Origin: Gilvimarinus japonicus
GTDB lineage: Bacteria > Pseudomonadota > Gammaproteobacteria > Pseudomonadales > Cellvibrionaceae
DNA: 64,000 nucleotides
NCBI RefSeq assembly: GCF_042847215.1
Contig: NZ_AP031500.1
Location: 3,658,001 to 3,722,000 of the forward strand
Direction of reading: 5' to 3'
The notes under the pieces are model-generated. The model did no database searches, was not told where the DNA came from, and was given only the letters and a program-made list of their open reading frames with translations. Below are positions 44,728 to 51,468 of the stretch, one piece after another (the stretch's first letter is position 1; each line of letters starts with the position of its first letter). The position numbers and the translations under genes were made by a program.

Positions 44728-45132
44728 ATATTTAGCGTAGCCAGTAATAGACGTCGTCACATTCTCGTTAGTCATCAGTTCTTGCATAGCTACTTGACCA
44801 ACAAGTTCAAAGGCTTGTTGCAGCGCAAGAGGATTTTCATCATTGGCTAATTTCATTTCAGTCGGACAATTCACAGTTAATAGGCGAGTAACTAAGTTAC
44901 CAACATATTGATCTGTAGATTCAATATCCTTGCTACTAGCCTTTGAAAAAGAGGATATTTCTGGATGGGCTGCGATTGCAAAATAAATCCATTTTGCAAG
45001 CTGCTTTCTCTCTTTCCCATTTAGTGCATCAACCAAGCATGTTCCAAGACTTTCTGTTGGTGTTGCAGAAAAAGACATCTGGGTGAAGCCTAAAGATAGA
45101 GCGATGACAAAAATTAAATAGATTCTTTTCAC
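44728..45132 (-). pseudogene. Cassette exported protein, 3' end lost to IS3
   Basis: GTG start with AGGAGAATT ahead. Signal peptide (MKRIYLIFVIALSLGFTQMSFSA), then about 110 residues of helical mature protein, then the frame runs into the IS end and stops on IS codons. The original C-terminus and the R'' half of its attC are missing. Not recognised; looks like a small periplasmic protein. The IS removed an unknown length. Confidence 0.66.
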
Positions 45133-45160
45133 GGAATTCTCCTTGTTTAAGTGTGTGAGA

Positions 45161-45238
45161 GCTTAACGCCCGCCATAAACGGCCGAGTGAAACGAGATCC
45201 GGCGACTGAAGGGAACGAATTTAATGGCTTGGTTATAT
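45161..45238 (-). repeat. attC site 9
   Basis: 78 bp; GCTTAAC (45161-45167) to GTTATAT (45232-45238). Same subfamily as sites 5, 19 and 20. Confidence 0.87.
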
Positions 45239-45262
45239 TTCTTCATCACCAAGCTCGGACAT

Positions 45263-45535
45263 TCACAATAACTGACTGCTACGCCTTACTGTCAGAATAT
45301 CGACCTGGTCTCTGACGCTGTAAATGATCCGATAGACTCCGAATATGACTTCTTTGATGCGACGTCCTCCCACTTCTGGAACGACGCGTCCACTTTCAGG
45401 AAAGTCCGACAGTCGCTCCACAGCGTCAAATATGCCTTCCACCCACTCAGCCGCAGCGTGGGACTTATCTTCCGCAATATACTGGGCAATATCCTCAACA
45501 CGTTCCAAGGCAAGGGGAGACCAAACAATCCTCAT
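45263..45535 (-). CDS. ParE/RelE-type toxin
   Basis: 90 residues. Plasmid-stabilisation (ParE) signature: IVWSPLALERVEDIAQYIAEDKSHAAAEWVEGIFDAVERLSDFPESGRVVPEVGGRRIKEVIFGVYRIIYSVRDQVDILTVRRSSQLL, with the conserved PESGR and YRIIY/VRR core. ParE members poison gyrase; RelE members cut mRNA. Overlaps the antitoxin stop by one base (TAATG). Confidence 0.9.
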   Translation of the reverse strand: MRIVWSPLALERVEDIAQYIAEDKSHAAAEWVEGIFDAVERLSDFPESGRVVPEVGGRRIKEVIFGVYRIIYSVRDQVDILTVRRSSQLL

Positions 45536-45813
45536 TATGCCAGCCTGCTCAGAACTCGTAATTTTGCCTCTTTATGAGAAATACCTTCCCCACTGGCCAG
45601 CTGCTCTTCAGCTTTATAAATCTCCTCCAACAGCTCCAGCCGCTCTTGCATTCTTTCGTATTCCTGGACGTCCACCAACACGGCAACTCCACGCCCCCTC
45701 TGCGTTAACACCATAGGGCGGCGGGTTTCATGGATCTGCTTTACAAATGTGGCTATGCCCGCCCGGAACTCAGAAAGGGGGCGGATATCTTCATCGACGC
45801 GAACTCTTGACAT
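45535..45813 (-). CDS. Phd/YefM-type antitoxin
   Basis: 92 residues from the internal ATG (MSRVRVDEDIRPLSEFRAGIATFVKQIHETRRPMVLTQRGRGVAVLVDVQEYERMQERLELLEEI), the exact layout of Phd/YefM DNA-binding antitoxins; upstream residues in the same frame are not typical. Just upstream, TGTACAC and GTGTAC repeats (about 45824-45854) form a likely operator for self-repression. Confidence 0.9.
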   Translation of the reverse strand: MSRVRVDEDIRPLSEFRAGIATFVKQIHETRRPMVLTQRGRGVAVLVDVQEYERMQERLELLEEIYKAEEQLASGEGISHKEAKLRVLSRLA

Positions 45814-45892
45814 GGGAACCACCTGTGTACACCTATTTGTACCTTTAAGTGTACGTCTATGCTTTGGGGTTGGCAAACAGGGACGCTACGAA

Positions 45893-45942
45893 ACGTAACG
45901 CCTGAGCTAATTCGCGCCGCTTTGCGGCGTGATTAATTATGC
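45893..45942 (-). repeat. attC site 10
   Basis: 50 bp; ACGTAAC (45893-45899) to ATTATGC (45936-45942). Short form with GCGCCGCTTTGCGGCGT hairpin; first base of R'' is A instead of G. Confidence 0.65.
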
Positions 45943-46403
45943 CCATCAACACCAACGCGTACCACTTCATTTTGCAAAAAAGAATGTGGTGCCGGTGTAA
46001 TATTCGGGCCAGAACAATTTTCAGATTTACGCCTACCAGTGAGGTCAAACCAAGCGCAGGAACAGAGGTCTAGAAACCCACCAGAAAGAGAAACTGGATG
46101 ATTGGAATATTTCTTTGTGCCTTTTTTAACGTGTAGTAAGGCACAAGTACTGTCAGGGCTAACGGCTTGGATGAGCATGAAGTCAGAGTGCCCAGACCTA
46201 AGGTGTTGCTCGCCATACTCCCTAATAAGAATGCTCTTTTCCTCTGCGGATCGGCGAATGATGTAGTAAGGGCCACCCTCTATATCTAAACCCAGCACCC
46301 CATGCTCCAGTTTGCTTAGGTCAATTTCGATTGTTTCAGCAGATAAATTCGCTGAGATCGCGAAAAGAATACATAGAGCTGCGAGTAGTTTGATTCCATT
46401 CAT
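45933..46403 (-). CDS. Cassette exported hypothetical protein
   Basis: 156 residues from the ATG giving a signal peptide (MNGIKLLAALCILFAISANLSAE). Mature part has Cys-rich spots (CALLHVKK, LCSCAWFDL, SENCSG) that could form disulfides in the periplasm, and the segment LGLDIEGGPYYIIRRSAEEKSI. Not recognised. The stop lies inside the short attC site 10. Confidence 0.65.
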   Translation of the reverse strand: MNGIKLLAALCILFAISANLSAETIEIDLSKLEHGVLGLDIEGGPYYIIRRSAEEKSILIREYGEQHLRSGHSDFMLIQAVSPDSTCALLHVKKGTKKYSNHPVSLSGGFLDLCSCAWFDLTGRRKSENCSGPNITPAPHSFLQNEVVRVGVDGHN

Positions 46404-46417
46404 ATCATTTGCCTTGG

Positions 46418-46501
46418 GCATAACGCCGCCATAACCGGCAGCTGGAGCGTAGCGTAGGCTGTCCGGCGCCGCAAGGCGCGAAGTTCATGGCCTTGTTAAG
46501 C
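46418..46501 (-). repeat. attC site 11
   Basis: 84 bp; GCATAAC (46418-46424) to GTTAAGC (46495-46501). Contains AGCTGGAGCGTAGCGTAGGCTGTCCGG; the downstream gene's stop is in the R'' box. Confidence 0.86.
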
Positions 46502-46831
46502 ATTGAACCTTGCTACGATAGATTTACATTCAGACAAAGAAACCTCTTTTGCCCACTCAATTGATTTTTCTATTTCTGCCTCGTGCCGCTCTAGTGCTTC
46601 TTTTGACCAAAATTGCCTTGCTGAACCAATTGGCAAATGATCAGTTTCCGACGAAACACCAGTGAAGGCTAAAAAGTCTTTATCATCTTCGGGCAGGCCA
46701 ACTTCAAACCTCAGCGAAGATAACTCAATGGCACCCTCTAAATAGTGAATAGAGCCATCAAGCATGCCGCTTGCAACTTCAACTGCACGCTTACGCTGCC
46801 TCTCTATGTATTCTTCGTGGCTCATTTTCAT
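46496..46831 (-). CDS. DUF2489-like cassette protein
   Basis: 111 residues from MKMSHEEY (a longer frame into the attC has no support). Helical: IERQRKRAVEVASGMLDGSIHYLEGAIELSSLRFEVGLPEDDKDFLAFTGVSSETDHLPIGSARQFWSKEALERHEAEIEKSIEWAKE. I recall this A-x-x-M-L-x-G ... P-D-D-x-D-F-x-x-F/ETDHLP pattern from the DUF2489 family, whose function is unknown. TAA stop is supplied by attC 11. Confidence 0.7.
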   Translation of the reverse strand: MKMSHEEYIERQRKRAVEVASGMLDGSIHYLEGAIELSSLRFEVGLPEDDKDFLAFTGVSSETDHLPIGSARQFWSKEALERHEAEIEKSIEWAKEVSLSECKSIVARFNA

Positions 46832-46836
46832 AGGAT

Positions 46837-46938
46837 GCTTAACGCCAGCGCACAACGGCGCACTTGTAATGGAGGCGCAGCCGCAATGAAAAGGGCGTCC
46901 AGCGGCCACCGGCCGCGAATTGACGCGCCTTGTTACGT
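46837..46938 (-). repeat. attC site 12
   Basis: 102 bp; GCTTAAC (46837-46843) to GTTACGT (46932-46938). Long stem region with CGCACAACGGCGCAC...GGCCGCGAATTGACGCGCC. Confidence 0.8.
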
Positions 46939-47376
46939 TTTGAGTCTGGCACGGAGTTCGTCAGCTGTGTAGGTGAGAGACTCATGGCCGAAACGGGGCG
47001 AGGCCAAAACCTCGACGATTTGTAGGCTCGACGATCCCAGCCAGGCAGCGCCCAAGAAATTGCTCATCGGTACGAACACCGGGTACAGCCCGCTTTGGTC
47101 CAAATTCTCGGCAAACACTTCTGCTTTTTCTGCTGACGACCAAACAGGAAGATCCCTGCCGCCCTCTGCTTGCAGGATATAAAGCGATTGGCCTGCCATC
47201 AGCACCCAAACACCCTCTTGCTCCTGAACAGAGGTGATAAATTCGCGATCACCGAGGATTTCTACATTCATCCAATTACTCGATACCTTGTCGATGAAAC
47301 GTAACGAGACCGTAGAAATACATTCTTCACAAACATACACCACAGCCGTCTTCTTTGATTTTTGTTTGATCATCAT
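46933..47376 (-). CDS. DUF2750-like cassette protein
   Basis: 147 residues, soluble alpha/beta. GVWVLMAGQSLYILQAEGGRDLPVWSSAEKAEVFAENLDQSGLYPVFVPMSNFLGAAWL has the LPVW...A..FA pattern of DUF2750-type proteins, an uncharacterised family common in integron and immunity contexts. Tentative. Stop codon lies in the attC 12 box; an ATG one codon in is equally possible as start. Confidence 0.65.
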   Translation of the reverse strand: MMIKQKSKKTAVVYVCEECISTVSLRFIDKVSSNWMNVEILGDREFITSVQEQEGVWVLMAGQSLYILQAEGGRDLPVWSSAEKAEVFAENLDQSGLYPVFVPMSNFLGAAWLGSSSLQIVEVLASPRFGHESLTYTADELRARLKT

Positions 47377-47388
47377 TCAACCACATTC

Positions 47389-47454
47389 GCTTAACATAAT
47401 CACCTATTCTGCGCGGTGCAGCCTAGGTGGTTGTGGATAAGGCTGTGGTTAAGC
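47389..47454 (-). repeat. attC site 13 (at the 3' end of the IS1182 transposase)
   Basis: 66 bp; GCTTAAC (47389-47395) to GTTAAGC (47448-47454), both perfect boxes, with AATCACCTA/TAGGTGGTT arms. The transposase TAA stop is inside GTTAAGC, the same arrangement as ordinary cassettes here. Confidence 0.72.
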
Positions 47455-49005
47455 AATCGCGCCGTAATTCGCTAATTTCTCAATATTATGCACTAAACAG
47501 AATAACCGCCATTGCCCCTGAACTTTCGTTTTGCCACGCAACGAGAACCGGTTAAGCCTCTTTTGTGTACCCATGTTCGCAAAAACCGGCTCGACGGTAG
47601 ACATACGATGGCCGTATATCGCCTTTCCGTATCGGCTGTCCACTCGTCGCTTCATCCAGTCGGTCGCAGTGCGACCATTGGTGTAGGTAATAGAAACCTG
47701 CCGACCGTGCCCCTCTCGCGTATCCGCCGAACTTGGGTTGCGCATACACTGGTGTTTGAGTTCGCAGTGGCGACAGTCAGTCAGCTTTCCTTCAAAGAAC
47801 AATTTACGTTTTTCATCCGAGATAATGACTTCATTTTTCAACCACATCTCTTTGCCGGCTGGACAGCGACACGTTTTCTTCTTTCTATTAAAGATAAATT
47901 CGCTAGCAGGAATTACAGCCTTCACGCCTTTTACCGTGTCTCGGTGGCGCTTGCCGTATTTGTCTTTCTGTTGGGCGAAGATTTTGTCTCGTGAGCGGAA
48001 CTGATTGTCGGGAATATACGCATTAACACCTTCTCGGCGAAGGTATTCATTGTTCGCATCGTTCGAGAAGCCGGTGTCGGCGGTAATAATCGCTTGATCT
48101 TTGAGAATGTCCGGGCTGATGCCGGTGCGGACGTAGCGTTGTTTAATGCCGGTGAGCATTGGCTCTAGTGTGTGGTGCTCCTGGCCTTCGCCAAACGCTT
48201 GCGCTTCAATAATGATTTGATGTTTCTTATCCACTGCAGCGACACCGTTATAGCCTTGGATAGTGCCCTTACTCGTGGTCATCTTAGCCGATTCATTATC
48301 GGTGATATTGCTTTTGACTTCTTTTGGTTTTTTACCCTGCCCCATCCGTGGGGTTGCCGTCTTTAGAAACTGGTTGATCCTTTCAAACTCCTGTCCGAGC
48401 GTCACTGATGCGCTTTCCAGCTGCTTTTTTCTTTCTCGCTCGGCGGGCTTTCGGCCATCCAGCTTTTTATGCTCTTTCAGGCACGCTCGAATTTTTCGTT
48501 GTATTTTGTCACGCTTGGTCTCCAGCTCAGGCAAGGTGCCGGAGTGCTCCTTCGCGGCATTGGAAGACATTTTACAACCATCAATGGCAAACAACTCATT
48601 GCCCAGAAGCCCTTGCTCATCACACACCAAAAGAACCTGCTCAAACACAGACTCGATAGCCTCTGGGTAGCGACTGACAAAGCTGGCAATGCCGGTAAAG
48701 TGAGGCACTGAATCGCAGGACAGGGCTTTGAAAATAATATTATGCTCGCACTGCCACTGAATCTCTCGGCTCGACGTAATGCCTTTGGCATAGGCGAACA
48801 AAATAATCTTTAGAAGAATGGCGGGGTCATACGCCGAGCGACCACCGGCATCGTTATTATAATGTTCGTGGAAAGCTGAGAGGTCGATATGTTGATCGAT
48901 CAGGTGGTGTAACGTAAATTCAAACGTATTTGGCTGAATTTGCTCTTCGAAATTAATCACAACCATGGCATCTTGGCTGTAGTTATACTTTTTGAAGTTT
49001 GGCAT
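47449..49005 (-). CDS. IS1182-family transposase placed as a cassette gene
   Basis: 518 residues, intact. N-terminal DUF772-like domain (HLIDQHIDLSAFHEHYNNDAGGRSAYDPAILLKIILFAYAKGITSSREIQWQCEHNIIFKALSCDSVPHFTGIASFVSRYPEAI), DDE core (FAIDGCKMSSNAAKEHSG; ADTGFSNDANNEYLRREGVNAYIPD), C-terminal Cys-rich box (CRCPAGKEMW..CRHCELKHQCMRN) and VEPVFANMGTQKRLNRFSLRGKTKVQGQWRLFCLVHNIEKL. Sits between attC 13 and attC 14. A GACTGTAGAAA-type end is visible at about 49056-49074 but the matching left end is weak (about 47441). Confidence 0.93.
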   Translation of the reverse strand: MPNFKKYNYSQDAMVVINFEEQIQPNTFEFTLHHLIDQHIDLSAFHEHYNNDAGGRSAYDPAILLKIILFAYAKGITSSREIQWQCEHNIIFKALSCDSVPHFTGIASFVSRYPEAIESVFEQVLLVCDEQGLLGNELFAIDGCKMSSNAAKEHSGTLPELETKRDKIQRKIRACLKEHKKLDGRKPAERERKKQLESASVTLGQEFERINQFLKTATPRMGQGKKPKEVKSNITDNESAKMTTSKGTIQGYNGVAAVDKKHQIIIEAQAFGEGQEHHTLEPMLTGIKQRYVRTGISPDILKDQAIITADTGFSNDANNEYLRREGVNAYIPDNQFRSRDKIFAQQKDKYGKRHRDTVKGVKAVIPASEFIFNRKKKTCRCPAGKEMWLKNEVIISDEKRKLFFEGKLTDCRHCELKHQCMRNPSSADTREGHGRQVSITYTNGRTATDWMKRRVDSRYGKAIYGHRMSTVEPVFANMGTQKRLNRFSLRGKTKVQGQWRLFCLVHNIEKLANYGAIA

Positions 49006-49072
49006 GGCAATGATCCCTTATGCGATGGCCAATTTTAACAAAAAACACCTATTTTTTGGAGTTTTTCTACAG

Positions 49073-49162
49073 TCTCAACGCCGCCATAAAGGGCCGACTG
49101 GAGCGCAGCGTAAGGAGGTCCAGCGGAACGAAGTGGAGCGATTTTTGATGGCCTTGTTATGC
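49073..49162 (-). repeat. attC site 14
   Basis: 90 bp; TCTCAAC (49073-49079) to GTTATGC (49156-49162). Contains GGAGCGCAGCGTAAGGAGGTCCAGCGG and is similar to site 21. The first box may be partly formed by the IS1182-type end. Confidence 0.82.
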
Positions 49163-49264
49163 AAACACTACATATAGTGATATACATGCGTTATTAACAG
49201 CATATCCACAGATAAAATACAATATATTGTGCTTGATTAAAACCATACACAGCTGTACTCTTAA

Positions 49265-50596
49265 GGGTCTTCCCCTATTCGGGTGGAATCATAGCCATCT
49301 CCTCACTCTCCATCTAAAATACCAAGCTCGAATTTGTCATATTTGATCCTTGGACAACTAATGGACGAGCTATCACTTTACGAGAGCATTCTTGGGCTTC
49401 AAGAGCCTTGGGCAGTTGAGCATGTCGAGCTGTCTAAGGACGGGGTGGTCCATGTCTACACCGAGCACGACCGGGATGCTGAGACCCTATGCCCTGAGTG
49501 CGGTTGCGCATGTCCCCGGTACGATACCCGCGATAAGAGTTGGCGGCACCTAGACACTTGCCAGTTTCAGACCATTGTTCATGGCGCTGTACCCAGAGCA
49601 AAATGCCCCGAGCACGGTGTTTTGCAGGTCAATGTCCCGTGGGCCGAAAGAAATTCACGCTTTACGTTACTGTTCGAAGCAATGGCGATTCAGTGGCTTA
49701 AAGAGGCCAGCATTAACGCAGTGAGCCGCCGCCTTGGGCTGAGCTGGAACGCCACTGATGGAATTATGCGTCGTGCCGTGGCGCGGGGGCTTTCGGCCCG
49801 TGAGTCGGTGGACTACCAGCATATAGCCGTGGATGAAGTTAGTAGCAAGAAAGGCCACAAATACATAACCATTGTCTCCAATGAATCAGGCCAGGTCGTC
49901 GATGTCCAGGATGACCGCTCAAAGAGCAGCCTTGCGGCCTTCTATACGAGCTTATCGGAGCGAGAACTCGACTCAATTCAAACCGTTAGCATGGACATGT
50001 CGCCGGCCTACCTTTCGGCCACCAAAGAACATGTGGATGGCTGGGAACAAAAAATCTGCTTTGATAAATTCCACGTAGCGATGGATTTAAACAAAGCCGT
50101 CGATTCTGTCAGAAAGGGAGAGATGCGGTTCGCCCCAGCTGATCAAAGAAGGCCTTTGCACCTATCCCGCTTTAACTGGTTGCGCTCCGAAGGTAAGTTA
50201 AAAAGCCATCACTGGGACACTATCAACTCACTGTCTAAAGTGGCAAAGAAAACCGCTCGAGCATGGGCAATTAGGCAATACGCCATGCAGTTATGGAACT
50301 ATTCTACTCGAGGTTGGGCTCAGAGAGCTTGGGCTCGTTGGTACGGATGGGCGGCCCGCTCCAGGCTAACTCCGATTAAAACAGTGGCGGCTAGCATTAA
50401 GAAGAATCTCTGGGGAATCATCAACGCGATCGTTCATAGAAAAAGCAATGCTGGAGCAGAAAGTATCAATAGCAGAATAAAACTGTTGAAGGTACGTGCG
50501 CGAGGATTCAGAAATAAGGAACGGTTTAAGACGGCCATACTGTTTCAATTGGGAGGGCTGTGTTTAATTCCCGCCCACCTGAATTAGGGAAGACCC
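49265..50596 (+). mobile_element. ISL3-family insertion sequence with 8-bp target duplication
   Basis: 1332 bp. Inverted repeats begin GGGTCTTCCC at both ends (49265 and, in reverse, 50596) and stay similar for about 23 bp. Target duplication ACTCTTAA at 49257-49264 and 50597-50604, the 8-bp length typical of ISL3. It disrupted a small gene-less cassette. Recent, likely intact insertion. Confidence 0.94.
49370..50587 (+). CDS. ISL3-family transposase
   Basis: About 405 residues if read from ATG 49361-49370 region; an in-frame ATG at 49334 would add 12 residues (MSYLILGQLMDELSLYESILGLQEPWAVEHVELSKDG). Zinc-finger-like N-terminus (LCPECGCACPRYDTRDKSWRHLDTCQF), HTH, then the DDE core of ISL3: HIAVDEVSSKKGHKYITIVSN, VSMDMSPAYLSA, CFDKFHVAMDLNKAVD, and the GAESINSRIKLLKVRARGFRN C-terminal box. 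Plus strand, opposite to the cassettes. Confidence 0.9.
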   Translation, partial: LSLYESILGLQEPWAVEHVELSKDGVVHVYTEHDRDAETLCPECGCACPRYDTRDKSWRHLDTCQFQTIVHGAVPRAKCPEHGVLQVNVPWAERNSRFTLLFEAMAIQWLKEASINAVSRRLGLSWNATDGIMRRAVARGLSARESVDYQHIAVDEVSSKKGHKYITIVSNESGQVVDVQDDRSKSSLAAFYTSLSERELDSIQTVSMDMSPAYLSATKEHVDGWEQKICFDKFHVAMDLNKAVDSVRKGEMRFAPADQRRPLHLSRFNWLRSEGKLKSHHWDTINSLSKVAKKTARAWAIRQYAMQLWNYSTRGWAQRAWARWYGWAARSRLTPIKTVAASIKKNLWGIINAIVHRKSNAGAESINSRIKLLKVRARGFRNKERFKTAILFQLGGLCLIPAHLN

Positions 50597-50624
50597 ACTC
50601 TTAACCAGTGGTCTAATTTTGAAA

Positions 50625-50712
50625 TTCTAACGCCCAAATTGAAAAGCCCCCAAAGGCAAGCAGCCTTTGAGGGCTATAAAACCTCCGACCAGAGAGATTT
50701 AGGCGGCTAGTG
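50625..50712 (-). repeat. Possible attC-like site 15 (degenerate)
   Basis: TTCTAACGCCC at 50625-50635 is a good first box; the opposite end is only GGCGGCTAGTG (about 50703-50712). The middle is a terminator-like AGCCCCCAAAGGC/GCCTTTGAGGGCT hairpin. Weak evidence. Confidence 0.35.
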
Positions 50713-50792
50713 TATGTTTCACGATACTCTAGCGCAAGAATTCTGAAGTTATTTGCCGCACAACTTTCAATTAACTTTTAGAGATCTATATT

Positions 50793-50921
50793 ATGAGCCT
50801 TAAACCAGGTCCAAAACCGATAGCAAAATCAACAGGAAAGCCCGATCAACGCCGACGTGACAACAAAAGCACACCGGGAAATAATCCGGCTTTAAAACCT
50901 AGCAAATCATCAAAAAAATAG
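50793..50921 (+). CDS. Possible 42-residue basic protein in reverse orientation
   Basis: Short frame on the plus strand, Lys/Pro/Ser-rich (MSLKPGPKPIAKSTGKPDQR, ending PALKPSKSSKK), no hydrophobic part. It is followed directly by a 13-bp perfect hairpin (50930-50965), which makes it look like a real transcription unit. It reads opposite to the other cassettes. No recognisable family and no strong ribosome site, so low confidence. Confidence 0.35.
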   Translation: MSLKPGPKPIAKSTGKPDQRRRDNKSTPGNNPALKPSKSSKK

Positions 50922-50929
50922 GACGGATT

Positions 50930-50965
50930 ACTGGAAGGCTACTAACTGAGTTGTAGCCTTCCAGT
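50930..50965 (+). terminator. 13-bp hairpin after the 42-residue frame
   Basis: ACTGGAAGGCTAC and its exact complement GTAGCCTTCCAGT enclose a 10-nt loop. A second small AGTCTTC/GAAGACT hairpin follows (about 50969-50991). No T run, so terminator strength is uncertain. Confidence 0.5.
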
Positions 50966-50993
50966 ATAAGTCTTCTGGTAATTTGAAGACTGT

Positions 50994-51091
50994 GCATAAC
51001 GCCGTTGTTTAGCGGCGCCCATGTAGCGCAGCGAAATGGGCGTCCGGTGTAGGGCCGGAGGCCCGGAACGTACTACAACACTTGGTTATAC
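50994..51091 (-). repeat. attC site 16
   Basis: 98 bp; GCATAAC (50994-51000) to GTTATAC (51085-51091). GCCGTTGTTTAGCGGC and GCCCATGTAGCGCAGCGAAATGGGC stems. Downstream gene stops inside it. Confidence 0.85.
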
Positions 51092-51430
51092 AGAATCCTC
51101 GACCAAACGGTGGCTTGCCTCATCTGCGCCAAGCTCAGACAGCAAACCTTGCACGGCTGAAAAATCACTTTGGGCCATCGCCATTTTGTAATACCCATTC
51201 GAACGCTTTGCCATATCGAATGTCGACTTTATATCTTCGAGTGCGTCTGCGAGTTCCTGTGCGTTATCTGTCGCAAACTCAAGATCCAGAGAGGAAATGT
51301 AGATACGGGTTCTGTCAGGGCTGAAGAGTGTGGGAAGGCGCTGGCCATGAAAAAACGGCGAGTTCTCATACACATCGTTCCAGGTCAGCTTTGAAAAATG
51401 CTTATCCCAATTGATTTCTTTTTCGGCCAT
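51086..51430 (-). CDS. Cassette hypothetical protein
   Basis: 114 residues, soluble, not recognised. Begins MAEKEINWDKHFSKLTWNDVYENSPFFHGQRLPTLF, with a regular helix AQELADALEDIKSTFDMAKRSNGYYKMAMAQ. Its stop codon is supplied by attC 16. Upstream lies a group II intron inserted at the next attC. Confidence 0.62.
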   Translation of the reverse strand: MAEKEINWDKHFSKLTWNDVYENSPFFHGQRLPTLFSPDRTRIYISSLDLEFATDNAQELADALEDIKSTFDMAKRSNGYYKMAMAQSDFSAVQGLLSELGADEASHRLVEDSV

Positions 51431-51468
51431 TTGAGCCTCTCGATAGATGATGAATTTCTGTAATCATG

